The translations under genes and the position numbers were made by a program. The notes below the pieces were generated by a model that saw only the letters and a program-made list of their open reading frames with translations, was not told the origin of the DNA and ran no database searches. From a bacterium (GTDB taxonomy: Bacteria > Bacillota_I > Bacilli_A > Mycoplasmatales > Mycoplasmoidaceae), in contig JAFSMC010000001.1 of NCBI GenBank assembly GCA_017448105.1, positions 218,056 to 282,055 of the forward strand: a DNA stretch of 64,000 nucleotides. Reading direction: 5' to 3'. Of this stretch, positions 1 to 10,721 are shown one piece after another. Within the stretch, counting starts at the first letter, position 1. Every line of letters starts with the position of its first letter.

Positions 1-367
1 TAATGACTAATGTACTTAACATTCCAGTTTCAAGAGTTTGAAGTGTTAAATATAAATCACGTTCCAGACTTTTGGCAGCAATAACATTAACAATACCCGT
101 AATATTATGTTTAATCAAGTGATAATTAACTTCATGTTCTTCAGCAATTGGATGCGATAAATTATAAACCCCTGGTAAATCAACAATATGAAAGTTTTTT
201 TCATGTTTTAAACAACCTGTAGTGTGTTCAGTTGTCATTCTATCAATGTTACTAACAAGAGCTACAGATGTTGTTAAGTGATTAAAAATAGTTGATTTAC
301 CAACATTTGGTGTCCCAACAAGTAAATATAAAAATTGACACTGTTGTTTTCTAGACAACTTCGACAT
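1..367 (-). CDS. feoB: Ferrous iron transport GTPase FeoB, N-terminal part (cut by window edge)
   Basis: FeoB imports Fe2+ across the membrane; its cytosolic N-terminus is a G protein. Only the first ~122 residues are present because the gene runs off the left edge. Visible motifs are G1 (GTPNVGKST, near residue 18), G3 (DLPG) and the ERDLYLTLQTLE stretch typical of FeoB after the G3 switch. The gene starts at the ATG whose last base on this strand is 367, so it overlaps the end of feoA by 17 bases, implying translational coupling. The membrane domain lies outside the window and cannot be judged. Iron supply fits the iron enzymes nearby (NrdG, flavodiiron protein, MiaB). Confidence 0.85.
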   Translation of the reverse strand, partial: MSKLSRKQQCQFLYLLVGTPNVGKSTIFNHLTTSVALVSNIDRMTTEHTTGCLKHEKNFHIVDLPGVYNLSHPIAEEHEVNYHLIKHNITGIVNVIAAKSLERDLYLTLQTLETGMLSTLVI

Positions 368-617
368 AAATTAAATTACAATCCTCATCTCTTAGCACAT
401 ATTCAACATTGCAAACTTGTAAATGTAAAACATGATTTGATTTGTTATAGTCTAAAACTTTAATAATTGCTCCAGGTACTAAACCAATGTTAGCAATCTT
501 ATGTTGAGATTCAACATCATGAAAACATGTAGAGTGAATCTTTACTATTTTTCCTTTGTGTTTATATGATAAAGCAACCATATTTTGTATTGATTTTAAT
601 TCGAAGGTATTATACAA
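351..617 (-). CDS. feoA: FeoA-domain protein
   Basis: A small (88 residue) cytosolic SH3-like protein that in the Feo system regulates or couples to FeoB. The sequence has the FeoA pattern: an early strand region, then IANIGLVPGAIIKVLDY (compare the family's L-x-x-[LM]-G-[LI]-x-x-G-x-x-[IV]), ending in short strands. It lies immediately upstream of and overlaps feoB, the usual feoAB order. The length is normal for FeoA. The assignment rests on the motif plus the FeoB neighbour. Confidence 0.8.
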   Translation of the reverse strand: MYNTFELKSIQNMVALSYKHKGKIVKIHSTCFHDVESQHKIANIGLVPGAIIKVLDYNKSNHVLHLQVCNVEYVLRDEDCNLIYVEVV

Positions 618-646
618 AAATGTTAGCTTAAAAAATATGCTAAATA

Positions 647-1036
647 TTATTCAATACCTAATGTTCGTCAAATGATAATCAAGACCGCAACCATAACTGA
701 CATAATTGATAGAACAAGCGTTGCAGCTGCTGAAATATCTTTAATTTTCTTAGCATTGTAACTATATGTAAATGAGACAACATCAACCAAATTCTCAACA
801 GCTGTGTTTATTAATTCCATACTGATAACAAGACAAATTACCATTGCTAAAATTATTCAGTCAATAATTTTTAAATGTTTATGCAATATGCTAGCAATTG
901 TAATAACAATCGCAGCAATAATAAAATCAACAATCAAAGTTTTTTCTTCTTTTAAAGCAATAAATAAACCTTTAAAAGCATAACCAAACTTTTTTATTCA
1001 CGATTCCTTAATATCAAAATTAAAATCTTTTTTCAT
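647..1036 (-). CDS. dgkA: Diacylglycerol/undecaprenol kinase (DgkA family)
   Basis: A 129-residue membrane protein with three hydrophobic segments and two in-frame TGA (Trp) codons. It carries the DgkA catalytic signature M-E-L-I-N-T-A-V-E-N at about residues 73-82 (family E-x-x-N-T-A-[IV]-E) followed by DVVS. Firmicute members phosphorylate undecaprenol rather than diacylglycerol. It sits directly upstream of ybeY in minus-strand reading terms, as in Firmicutes where dgkA and ybeY adjoin. The lipid substrate in a wall-less cell is unknown. The start is the ATG at 1036, four bases from ybeY. Confidence 0.85.
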
Positions 1037-1040
1037 TCTC

Positions 1041-1487
1041 TTATTTTATATGACAATTATCTAAAATCGTTTCGGTTATTTGCAACATCTTGTTTAATTC
1101 ACGATCAGTTTTATGTTCAAAACCCAACATATGCAAAATACCATGAACAATAACAAAATAGAATTCATAATCCAACAAAAGATTTATTTGTTTAGCATAA
1201 TCTTCACAAAATGGATAACAAATAAACATTTCGCCAAGCAAACATGTTGAAATTTCTTTATTATCATGAAAGGCAAAAGTAATTACATCAGTAACTTTGT
1301 TAATTTTTCGATATTTATGATTAATTCTTTTTATTTCTAAGCTATTGGTTATGTTGATATCAAAAATAAGTTTTTTACTTATTTTTAACAGTTGGCACAT
1401 ATTCTTACAAATATCTTTTATTTTAGATGTAACTTTTTTATTATTTTTTAAAAAATGATGAGGGTCACTTAAAGTAAAAAGTAACAT
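1041..1487 (-). CDS. ybeY: Endoribonuclease YbeY (16S rRNA maturation)
   Basis: A single-domain zinc-dependent endoribonuclease of 148 residues, acting in 16S rRNA 3' maturation and ribosome quality control. The metal-binding motif HGILHMLGFEH (family H-G-x-L-H-L-x-G-x-D-H) is near residue 115, and the upstream TDVITFAF strand (family TDVLSFP) is also present. The ATG overlaps the stop of rsmI in a TAATG junction, so the two are coupled. The length is normal. Confidence 0.93.
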   Translation of the reverse strand: MLLFTLSDPHHFLKNNKKVTSKIKDICKNMCQLLKISKKLIFDINITNSLEIKRINHKYRKINKVTDVITFAFHDNKEISTCLLGEMFICYPFCEDYAKQINLLLDYEFYFVIVHGILHMLGFEHKTDRELNKMLQITETILDNCHIK

Positions 1488-2344
1488 TATTTTATCCTTT
1501 GCGATTCAACATAAATGTTATAAACTAGTGAAACTTGTAAGTTAAGTTGTAAAGCAATCTTTTTACAGGCTACCTTAAGTGGACAATTATTTTCTTTTAA
1601 GGTTTTTTTTACTAATTTAACAATTTCAATTTTGGAATAGTCAATATTAATGTTTTTTCTTGATTGGAAGTCAATAATAATTACAAATTCACCTTTTTCA
1701 ACAATAGAATTAATGATGTCTTTATAATAACCACGATAAATTGTTTCATTAAGCTTAGTTAATTCACGGCAAACCACTAAATAAGGACGATTAAAGATAC
1801 TATTAATATCCTTTAACGAATCTTTAATTCGATAAACTGATTCAAAACAAATTATTGATGTTTGTAACTGTTTTAATTCACTTAATCTTTTTATTCTTTG
1901 GGTTTTGCTTGCTGGCAAAAAACCATTAAAGTAAAAATTATTAAGATTTAAACCACTAACAACAACTGCATGCATAATGCTACTTGGTCCATTAATAACT
2001 TCAATAGTAATATTTTGTTTGTAGCACTCATCAACAAGACGATAACCTGGATCACTAATACATGGATAACCTGCATCAGAAACTAAAACAGTTTTTTTAG
2101 ATTTGATCTTGCTGATTGCTAATTCTAGTTTCTTTTTTTCATTAAATTTTTGATAAGAAATAAGTTCTTTATTATTAATGTTGAACTTAACAAGTAACTT
2201 AGAAGTTACTCTAGTATCTTCACATAAAATGCATTCACATGTTTTAAGTGTTTCAAGACATCTTGAAGATACTTCATTTAAATTACCAATAGGTGTGGCA
2301 ATTATATGTAATTTTATTTTAGCGTTATATGGCTGGTAAATCAT
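1487..2344 (-). CDS. rsmI: 16S rRNA (cytidine-2'-O)-methyltransferase RsmI
   Basis: An SAM-dependent methyltransferase of 285 residues that modifies C1402 of 16S rRNA in the decoding centre. N-terminal landmarks are ATPIGNLNEVSSR, LCEDTRVTSKLL and VSDAGYPCISDPGYRLV, all diagnostic of the tetrapyrrole-methylase-fold RsmI family, plus NGPSSIMHAVVVSGL. The gene is complete. It is preceded by aspS with a 3-base gap and followed by ybeY with a 1-base overlap, suggesting one hisS-to-dgkA transcript. Confidence 0.95.
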   Translation of the reverse strand: MIYQPYNAKIKLHIIATPIGNLNEVSSRCLETLKTCECILCEDTRVTSKLLVKFNINNKELISYQKFNEKKKLELAISKIKSKKTVLVSDAGYPCISDPGYRLVDECYKQNITIEVINGPSSIMHAVVVSGLNLNNFYFNGFLPASKTQRIKRLSELKQLQTSIICFESVYRIKDSLKDINSIFNRPYLVVCRELTKLNETIYRGYYKDIINSIVEKGEFVIIIDFQSRKNINIDYSKIEIVKLVKKTLKENNCPLKVACKKIALQLNLQVSLVYNIYVESQRIK

Positions 2345-2347
2345 AAA

Positions 2348-4066
2348 TTACTTAGTTATTTTAAGATGCAATTCTTTTAAATCTTCATCATTAACAGCGC
2401 TAGGTGCTTCTAGTGTTAAGTCAACACCATGACTGTTTTTAGGGAAAGCAATAACATCACGAATGGTCTGAGCTTGAGTTAAAATCATTATCAAACGATC
2501 TAAACCTATAGCAAGTCCTCCCATCGGTGGAACACCATATTCAAAAGCTTTGATTAAGTAACCAAATTTAGTTTTAATTTCTTTTGTACTTAGTCCAATT
2601 GCTTCAAACATGTGTGTTTGAAGTTGCGGATCAGTAATTCTGATTGAACCACCACCAATTTCATAACCATTTAAAACAATATCATAAGCTTGTGCTTTAG
2701 CATTTTTTTTATCTTTATAAAAAGTATCAAGACATTGTTTAGATGGTGAAGTGAAAGGATGATGTGCTGCTTGATATTTCTTAGTTTCTTTGTTATATTC
2801 GAATAATGGTCAATCAACAATTCAAAGAAATTTAAAATCATTAGGTTTAGCAAAAGCAAATATCTCATTTGCTTTTACTCTACATGCCCCAAGAGTTTTA
2901 TTAACTGTCTCTAAATCTGTATCAGCACAACAAATAATTGTTCCAGTTGTTATTTTGAAAAAATCAACAAGCTGTTCTTTAAAGTTATCAAAATCCTTTA
3001 TTTGCTTAAAGAAAAAACAATCTTTAAAGTTAGAATCAACAATTTTTTTATTTTTTACAAGAAAATAAACACTTCTTATGCCTATATCAACACCATTTTT
3101 ATCAATTTGCTCAAATTGTTTATTAGAAACAATTTTGTCTTCAATTTTGAAACCTTTTAAAACATAATTTTTAGTTTCTTTAATCAATAATGATAAATTT
3201 TGCAGACATAAATCATATCTAAGATCTGGTTTGTCAACACCATATCTATCCATGCTTTCTTTATATGTTAAAGTAGGGAATGGTGTTTTAACATCAACAT
3301 TTAATGTCTTTTTAATACAATGTTTAAGCATTTGTTCAACAATAGAAATAATTTGTTTTTGATTAATAAAACTCATTTCTATGTCTAATTGAGTAAACTC
3401 AGGTTGTCTATCGGCACGTAAGTCTTCATCTCTAAAGCATTTTGCTACTTGAAAATAACGATCAAAACCACTAACCATTAATAATTGTTTAAAAATTTGT
3501 GGACTTTGTGGCAAGGCAAAGAAATGATTTGAAGATTTTCTTGTAGGCACAAGATAATCTCTGGCTCCTTCTGGCGTTGGTTTAGCTAAAACTGGTGTTT
3601 CAATATCAACAAAATTATTATTAATTAAAAAATTTCTAAGTGAGTGAATAAATTCAGAACGAAAAATAATTCTTTGTTGTAAAACATTACGTCTTAAATC
3701 AAGATAACGATATTGCAAACGAAGTTCTTCAAGTGCATCTGTTTTATCTTCAATAATAAAAGGTGGCACTTTAGCTAAACATAAAATAGTTAATTTCTCA
3801 ATCTTAATTTCAAACTTACCAGTTTTTAGTTTTAAATTAGGGGTTTTACGTAATAAAACTTTCCCTTCAATACGAACCACAGATTCACGAGTTAATTTGC
3901 TGATTTCTTTAATTTTATTACTAACTGCTTGGACAAGACCATAACGATCAGCAATGTCAACAAAAAATATTGTTCCAATATTTCTTATTTTTTTGACTCA
4001 GCCTTCAATAATAACTGTTTGATTCAAATTATCATTGTTAATATGACCACAATAAACTTTTTTCAT
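2348..4066 (-). CDS. aspS: Aspartyl-tRNA synthetase
   Basis: A class II synthetase charging tRNA-Asp; 572 residues once TGA is read as Trp. The N-terminal OB-fold anticodon-binding domain starts [17 protein letters not shown]. Motif 2 region [20 protein letters not shown] is clear, followed by the bacterial GAD insertion, and motif 3 is [14 protein letters not shown] near the C-terminus. The length fits bacterial AspRS. The start is the ATG at 4066, two bases past the hisS stop. The hisS-aspS pair is a conserved Firmicute arrangement. Confidence 0.96.
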
Positions 4067-4068
4067 AA

Positions 4069-5352
4069 CTATTTTTGTTGTTTACTCTTAGTAATATAAC
4101 CAACTAAATTGTCAATTTTAACTTTTTCTTGTTTTAAAGTTTTTTGATTTTTTACAAGAACACAACTTTCATGAATTTCTTTTTTACCAATAATAATGAC
4201 AAATTGTGCATTAACTTTTTCAGCATATTTAAAATGTTTAGTAATTTTGTTAATACCAAAATTACATAGAACTGAAAGACCGCTGTAACGCAACATTTTT
4301 GCTAAGATTTGTGCAGTCAAATCAATCTCTTCATTTAAACTAGCAATAACACAATCAACTTTGATATATTGTTTTTTGGCATCAAGAAGAATTTTATTAT
4401 TTTTAAGAGCAACAGCCATACGGTCAAGACCAATCGCAAATCCTACACAATCAACATTTGGTCCCCCAAGTTCTTTGATTAAATTGTTATATCTACCGCC
4501 ACCAATAATAGTTGGCTGTCCTTTTAAAGATTCTTGAGTTGAAATAAATTCAAAGACTAGGTTCGTGTAGTAATCAAGACCTCTAACAAGAGTCTCATCA
4601 ACAACATATTTAATTTTTTGTGCATCCAAAGCATCAGTTATTTTTTTGAAATAAACAATTTCTTCTTTTGAGGCAAATTCAACTACTTTAGGTGCTTCTT
4701 TTACAAATGATTTTTGGCCATCAACTTTATCATCTAAAATTCGCAATGGATTAGTTGTTAATCTTCTAACACTATCTTCTGATAACTGTGATTTATATTT
4801 AGTAAAATATTTTTTTAGAGCAGTAATTCATTTACCTCTTGTTTGAATTGAACAAATGTTATTAATATGCAATTCATAATCTTCATATTTAAATGCATTT
4901 AAGAATGATTGAGCAAGAATGATCATTTCCACATCATCTAAATATGATCCAGATCCAATACATTCAACACCGAATTGGTGAAATTGTCTCAATCTTCCAC
5001 TTTGTGGGCGTTCATAACGGAACATTGGACCAATGTAAAAACATTTAATGGGTAAAGCCATTTTATTAAGTAGTTTATTTTCTACAATACTACGGCAAAC
5101 CGAAGCGGTCATTTCAGGACGCAAAGCAATTTCACGGTTGCTTTTATCACAAAAATTGTAAAGCTCTTTATTAACGACATCTGATGCTTCTCCAGAAGAA
5201 CGTTTAAATAATTCTATATGTTCAAAGATAGGGGTTTGCACTTCATAATATCCATTTAAACTAGCAAGCATTTTTGCTACATTAGCAAAAATATCAAGGG
5301 TTGGATCAAGTTCAAAAAAATAGTCTTGTGTGCCACGCGGTTTAGAAATCAT
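4069..5352 (-). CDS. hisS: Histidyl-tRNA synthetase
   Basis: A class II synthetase of 427 residues charging tRNA-His. Recognisable elements are the N-terminal KPRGTQDYF, motif 2 around MFRYERPQSGRLRQFHQFG, the histidine-A motif LVRGLDYYTNLVFE, GGGRYNNL and motif 3 VGFAIGLDR. One in-frame TGA (Trp) near 4827 lies just after QTRGK. It is probably the first gene of the leftward transcript hisS-aspS-rsmI-ybeY-dgkA; its promoter must lie in the 64-base gap shared with the divergent secDF. Confidence 0.96.
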
Positions 5353-5416
5353 AAATGTTTTTCCCCATATTTATGTAAAATAAATAATAGTTATATATTA
5401 CAACCAATATATTTAT

Positions 5417-8182
5417 ATGAAAAGTATAAGAAAAATTGCTAATAATTCAAAAAAACCTAGATACAACAAGAATTTCTCTTTTCAATCTATTGCTCGTCTT
5501 GTTTTAGGTATTTTATTAGTTATAGGTGTTTTTTTAGGAATTGGTTTGAGTATTCCAAAAATTACATCTAATTATGAAAAACGTGGTGATTTTACTCATT
5601 CTTATAACTTTAAATTCAAACTTGATGCTGATAATGTGTCTGTTGAAGAAAGATTACCAAAAGTAAAATCTACAGCTGATTCATTATCAAATTATTTAAA
5701 ACAACATGGACTTGCACACTATGACACATGATATGAATGTAATGATAAAGATGCTTTTGTGTCAGTTAATATTCCAAATGTCTTAATAGATTCAAAATTA
5801 GTTAGTGAAGAGGGTATTAAAGTTGATTGTGATCCATTTATTAATTTCTTTACTAATGTTGTTAATCCAGATAAAACATTAATTTATAAGTGATGAGGCA
5901 TTAACCAAACTCATAATGAAAATGCTTATTCTGTGTTAAACTTTAAAGATGCTTTTGAAGTTTATGGTGCAGATACTAAAACCACAACTAACACTGATGG
6001 ACGAAGTGGTATTTTATGAAGAATCTCAAAAACTTACTGAACTCTTTTACAAAATATTTATATTGACTTCTACCGTTTTACTAAATTCCAAGAAGATGAA
6101 AAAAACAAAGATAAAATCAAAGAAGAGAACAAACCATTACTTTATATCGTAAATGACCTTAATGGTTTTTTTAACAAAATTAATTATCACTTAATGCGTT
6201 ATAGTTGACAAAATGATGGTGAGGATGGTGCTGCCAAAGAATATAAACGTGTTTACAATGATAAAAATGAATATCACAACTTTGCTAAGGAAATTTTTGA
6301 TGAATACAATCTTCTAAAACCTAACCCTGAAATAAATTGTTTAAGAAATGCTTCTTGTTTTGTTGTGTCAAAAGATGGCAAGAAACAGTCTTATGACAAT
6401 GATAAATTTATCAATGGTGACTTATTCAATCTTATTGATATGTATAAATATGACAAGTATAAATGACTGCATCAATATATTGAGCATGTTTATGATGCTG
6501 CAACTTATGAAGAATTCTTTCCTAAAAAAATAACTAACATTTATGAAAACAAAGTTACTTTAGAAGATAGTGGCGAAATCTTAGTATCTAATGATTCTTA
6601 TATTGAAGAAGATACACTATCACCATATCTTAATATTAACTATGTTTGATATGGAGGCAATACTTTAGAACAAAGTCAAAAATACTTGGACAATTATAAA
6701 AACTATAGTTGAGAATTTCCACAAAAGATGTTCTACTATGACAATAATTCCGGCAGACCAACCATGAAAGATTACTATGATATTATTAACAATACGAAAC
6801 AACAGCCAATTTTTTCAACTAGCAGTTTGTTTCAAACAAACAATGTTGAAGCTGTTTTAGTGGTTGGCTTAGCAATCTTTTGTGTTGCTATCCTAGCAGC
6901 TTTATTATGTTTATATAAATTGTTTGGTTTGCTTGGTTGATTATGTGTTATGCTCTGTCTTTCAATGACTTCTTTAGTACTATTAACATTTGTTGGAATT
7001 GCTTTCTCATTAAGTTTCTTAATTGGTTTATATTGTTTAGTATTGGTTGGTTCCTTATTAGTTACTGGAATTGCCGAAAGACTAAAACGCCAAGCAAAAA
7101 ATGGTTATGAATTAGGTTTATACGTAACTAAAGGATTCACCAAGAGTTTGCCACAAGCTATTGATGTAAGTTTTGTTACCTTAGTTTTTGGTATTCTGTT
7201 CACATATGCATCAACCAATAACTTAATACCTTTTGGTACGGTTTTAATCTTAGGAAGTTTATTTATCTTCTTTGGTTGCTACTGTTTGAATTTCTTAATT
7301 AATTTTATATTGTTTAGTAATAACTCAATGTCAAAAATATGAAAATGGGTTTTCAAATCATCATTTGAGATATCTAAAAATGAAAAGAACATTTTTGGTG
7401 ATGGCAACTTTTATTTTGATTTCTATTGTAAAAAAGCTAATCAAATACATTTGCAAATATTCTCAAAAAAAGCTTTTATCGGTTTGGGATGTATGGTTTT
7501 AATTCTAATTGCTGGTTGAATATTATTTGGAATGTTTGGTCTTTTCTCACCAACCTTATTTACTCAAAATAATATTGCAAGTAAAACTAACTTTGATATT
7601 ACATTAACATCGTGGATTGTTACAGCTATTGCCAGTCTAATAATTAGTTTCTTTTTAGGGTTAAGACACAACTGAACATCTGCTTTACCAGCTCTTGCTG
7701 CTAATTTAATAGTTTTATTACTATTTGTTGCAATAAACTCAATTTTCTTTATTAAATTTAATGAAGTCTCTATCTTTGGTTTGATTATTACTATGTTTAT
7801 TTCTAATGCAATTATTGCTAGCCATGTTGGCTTTGTTAACTCTGCATGAAAACGCCAAGGTGCTTACAGCTCATTTGAATTTAAACATCTTATGAATGTA
7901 ACAATTAAAAACAGTTTCTGATTCTGAATGGTCAGTGTCATAAGTGTTACTTGTTTTGCAATTGCATATGCTGTTTCATGCCCAAACCAAACATGACAAT
8001 TATCAGTCGTTACCATTCTTGGTCTAATTATTGTTATTGGTGTTGTTCCATGAGCAATTAGCTACTTACTATACTGATGTTTGCTATGAAGAAACGTTTG
8101 AATTGGTTCTAGAGAAAAGAAACAAAAAATTAATTATGATATTATTGACGAGCAAGAAATTAAAGGAATAAATTCTAAATAA
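5417..8182 (+). CDS. secDF: SecDF-type protein-export membrane protein
   Basis: A 921-residue protein with many TGA (Trp) codons. One N-terminal membrane helix (about residues 29-48) is followed by a ~400-residue hydrophilic extracytoplasmic region, then two blocks of membrane helices. The first block contains IAERLKRQAKNGYELG followed by SLPQAIDVSFVTLVFGILF, matching the SecD C-terminal pattern (E-R-x-[KR] then DxxxTTL). The second block is SecF-like. SecDF uses the membrane potential to complete SecYEG/SecA export. The big extracytoplasmic region is divergent and I recognise no family motif in it. The apt neighbour is the Bacillus-type order. Confidence 0.8.
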
Positions 8183-8184
8183 TC

Positions 8185-8724
8185 ATGAAAACAAACAAAA
8201 ATATTAAAGCTATTGCAAAAAGCATCAAAGATGTTAATAATTTCCCAAGATTAGGAATTGTTTTCAAGGATGTTACACCTTTATTGAAGAATCCAAAAAA
8301 ATTTGATCTATGTATTAATGAAATGGTCAAACTTTTAAAAAATAAAAAATATGATATCGTTGCAGGCATGGAATCACGTGGTTTTTGATTTGCCGTTCCT
8401 ATTGCACAAAAACTAGGATTAGGCTTTGTTCCAATTAGAAAAAAAAATAAACTACCACGTAAAGTTATTAGTACTACTTATGAACTTGAATATGGTTTTG
8501 ATACATTATGTGTCCATAAAGATGACATAAAAAAACACCAAAATGTTTTAGTTGTTGATGATGTTATTGCAACTGGTGGAACAATTATTGCTGTTAAGAA
8601 AATGTTTGATAAACTTGGTGCTAATTTTAAAGATTGCTTAGTCCTTGCTGAGCTAAAATCAATGAATGGTAAAGAAAAAGTTAAAAAAGTTGGTGTTAAC
8701 TTACTTTCATTAATAAAAATGTAA
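8185..8724 (+). CDS. apt: Adenine phosphoribosyltransferase
   Basis: Salvages adenine with PRPP to AMP in the cytosol. The 179-residue protein starts two bases after secDF stops. Family landmarks are FPRLGIVFKDVTPLL (family FP.PGI.F.DITPLL), GMESRGFWF with a TGA Trp, and the PRPP loop VLVVDDVIATGGT near residue 117. Length and motif order are normal. The protein ends at a TAA four bases before the convergent nucleoside kinase stop, so the two genes meet tail to tail. Confidence 0.95.
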
Positions 8725-8728
8725 ATTT

Positions 8729-9457
8729 TTATTTAATAATTTTTAATTCAATTAATTTTTGTTGAATAAGTTTGATTTCTTCATCAACTGATTGCTTTGC
8801 ATCAATAACAATATAAGGAATAAAGTATGTGTCACAAATATTTTTTAAATATTCAACATAACATTCATTTAACATATGAAAATAAGTTTTATTTCGTTCA
8901 AAATTTTTAATTTCTATTTCTCTATTACGTTTAAACAAACGCTCTTTGAATGTTTCTCAATCTAAAGATAAGATTACATGTAGTTTTGGCACGCCAACTA
9001 CATATAAAAGTTCATTAATTTTATCACGTCATAATTTTTCATAGTATTCAAATACATTTGGTTGATCAAGCATGTTAAAGAAAGCAAATAGTCTATCTTC
9101 GAAGATACTACGGTCAAAAACTTTTACTTGATCAATATTGCTTTTTAGACCATCACGATAACATGAAAAACGATATAGTAAGAATTGAAGTTGGCAAACA
9201 CTAGGAGCGACTTCCACTCTTTGATACATACGATCTAACAAAATATACATTAAGTTGTTCTTATCATTGGGAAGCTCATAATAAGGAATAAAGTTAAATT
9301 GTTTTGCTAAACGTTCAACAATAGTACTTTTACCACACGATACCATTCCTCCAATAACAATACAATTACCTTCTAGTGGACGACGGATTTCGTGAAGTAA
9401 ACACTTCTTCTTAAATCGATCTTTAAAATCTTTTTGATTTGAATTGAAGTCTGACAT
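8729..9457 (-). CDS. Deoxynucleoside (deoxyadenosine/deoxyguanosine-type) kinase
   Basis: A 242-residue P-loop kinase that phosphorylates deoxynucleosides for dNTP salvage. The Walker A loop GGMVSCGKST starts near residue 36, and the dNK family DRS motif appears in VFDRSIFEDRLF. A C-terminal LID-like region RLFKRNREIE follows. Two TGA Trp codons lie near residue 145-166. The exact base preference cannot be read from sequence; mycoplasmas usually annotate such genes as deoxyadenosine or deoxyguanosine kinases. It complements the thymidine kinase at 17.3 kb and the anaerobic reductase. Confidence 0.85.
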
Positions 9458-9470
9458 ATGTTTATTATGG

Positions 9471-10124
9471 TTATTTTTTAAAAAAATATTTTATTTTTTT
9501 AAAATCATCTCCATAAGTTATTTTTAAATTCCAAATATCACTGCGAATTATGTTATTTTTAGTAGGTCTCAGATTTAAAAATGATAATAAATCTGAACCA
9601 TTTTTGTTCTTAGGACACCGTTTATATAAACCATATAAAACAAATTGTGGTGTTTGTAAACAAAGCAGCTTATCACGATTAATTCATTGATATTTTTGAA
9701 TATTTTGAATAAAAACAGTATCAGTTGGTTTGTAAGCTAGTGAACCAAATGATACTTTCTTTGAAATTAATTTAATCATGGAATTGATTTGTCTGTCAGT
9801 TGTGCATATTCTAGCTGCATCATGACAAATGATGTAATCATTTGTTTTAAGTTTACCAAAAGCCTTTAATCCAAGCAAGAAAGAATCATTCCGTGTTTTA
9901 CCACCAATACATTTAATTAATTTCTTATGTTTAAAATCAAAAGATATTTTTTTATTAGATGGCAAAACTAAAACTACTTTAGCAATTTGCGAGCACTTTA
10001 AAAATAATTCACAAGCATATTGGTAAACTGGTTTTTTATCAATTTTAAGTAATAATTTGGGAGTATTTTGTTTGTAATTAAACCTTTGACTAGAACCAGC
10101 AGCTAAAATAATTGCATAAATCAT
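9471..10124 (-). CDS. ispD: 2-C-methyl-D-erythritol 4-phosphate cytidylyltransferase
   Basis: The third MEP-pathway step, transferring CMP from CTP to methylerythritol phosphate. The 217-residue protein opens with the nucleotide-binding loop LAAGSSQRF followed by PKLLL (family AAG.G.R...PKQ), and has HDAAR near residue 98 and the KPTDTV strand. The C-terminus continues through a TGA Trp to SDIWNLKITYGDDF, matching the family's TxPxDxxxAE region only loosely. Sugar-alcohol cytidylyltransferases of the same fold (TarI-like) are an alternative, but ispE at 23.2 kb supports the MEP call. Confidence 0.8.
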
Positions 10125-10163
10125 GGCTAAATTATAAAAGAAATTAATAGAATTAATTTTTGT

Positions 10164-10169
10164 TATAAT
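10164..10169 (+). promoter_or_regulatory. Candidate -10 box for rplK-rplA
   Basis: A perfect TATAAT lies 102 bases before the rplK start, with no convincing -35 hexamer, as is usual in mycoplasmas. Transcription from about 10176 would produce a leader carrying the hairpin at 10202-10234. Confidence 0.55.
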
Positions 10170-10201
10170 GAGTGAGCATAATTCTTTTATGCAAAGTTTA
10201 G

Positions 10202-10234
10202 CGTGTGGGAGAAATTTTTAAAATTCGTACCACG
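10202..10234 (+). promoter_or_regulatory. Probable ribosomal protein L1-binding leader hairpin
   Basis: In the untranslated leader, GTGG (10205-10208) can pair with CCAC (10230-10233). They enclose an asymmetric loop of GGAG-type bases on one side and GTA on the other, topped by an A/T stem (10213-10217 with 10221-10225). This resembles the L1 target in 23S rRNA and in other rplK leaders, where free L1 represses translation of the L11-L1 operon. The resemblance is from memory of the consensus; no alignment was run. Confidence 0.5.
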
Positions 10235-10265
10235 TAGAGAACGACCAAATTAGGAGGTGTTGCTT

Positions 10266-10721
10266 GTGGCTAAAGAGAAAAAAATAACTAGGATTGCTAT
10301 TGTCCATTTAATTGGTGGGCAAGCTAAGCCAGGTACTACATTAGCATCATATGGTATCAATATGGCTGAATTTACTAGACAATTTAATGATCAAACAAAA
10401 GATCGTATGGGCGAAGTTGTTCCAGTACAAATTACAGCTTTTAATGATAAGAGTTTTACTTTTATCATTAAAACTACTCCTGCTTCAGTTATGCTAAAGA
10501 AAGCAGCAAAAATTGAAAAGGGTGGCAAAAACCAACTTACTGACAAAGTAGGTAAAATTAGTAGAGAAGAAGCATTAAAAATTGCTAAATATAAAATGCC
10601 TGATTTATCAGTTTATGATGAAGAAGCTGCTTTAAGAGCAGTTGCTGGTACTGCTAAACAAATGGGATTAGAAATTGAAGGCGTGGACCCAACTCCGCAT
10701 AAGAAAAAGGAGGCAAAATAA
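10266..10721 (+). CDS. rplK: 50S ribosomal protein L11
   Basis: L11 (151 residues) forms the GTPase-associated stalk base with 23S rRNA. Conserved stretches are [23 protein letters not shown] (matching Q.PP.GPALG..GIN...F...FN) and [10 protein letters not shown]. The start chosen is GTG at 10266, 8 bases after the strong AGGAGG at 10252-10257. An earlier GTG at 10257 overlaps that Shine-Dalgarno site and is unlikely. The usual PPVGPALG is changed to KPGTTLA. The stop overlaps the rplA start in TAATG. Confidence 0.95.
   Translation: MAKEKKITRIAIVHLIGGQAKPGTTLASYGINMAEFTRQFNDQTKDRMGEVVPVQITAFNDKSFTFIIKTTPASVMLKKAAKIEKGGKNQLTDKVGKISREEALKIAKYKMPDLSVYDEEAALRAVAGTAKQMGLEIEGVDPTPHKKKEAK

Noticed and set aside
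2348..5352. Broken synthetase genes because of in-frame TGA
   Set aside because: TGA stands where family members have Trp or tolerate it; reading it as Trp gives normal full-length proteins throughout the window.
10257..10265. Earlier GTG start for rplK
   Set aside because: It overlaps the AGGAGG ribosome site; the GTG at 10266 has ideal spacing.
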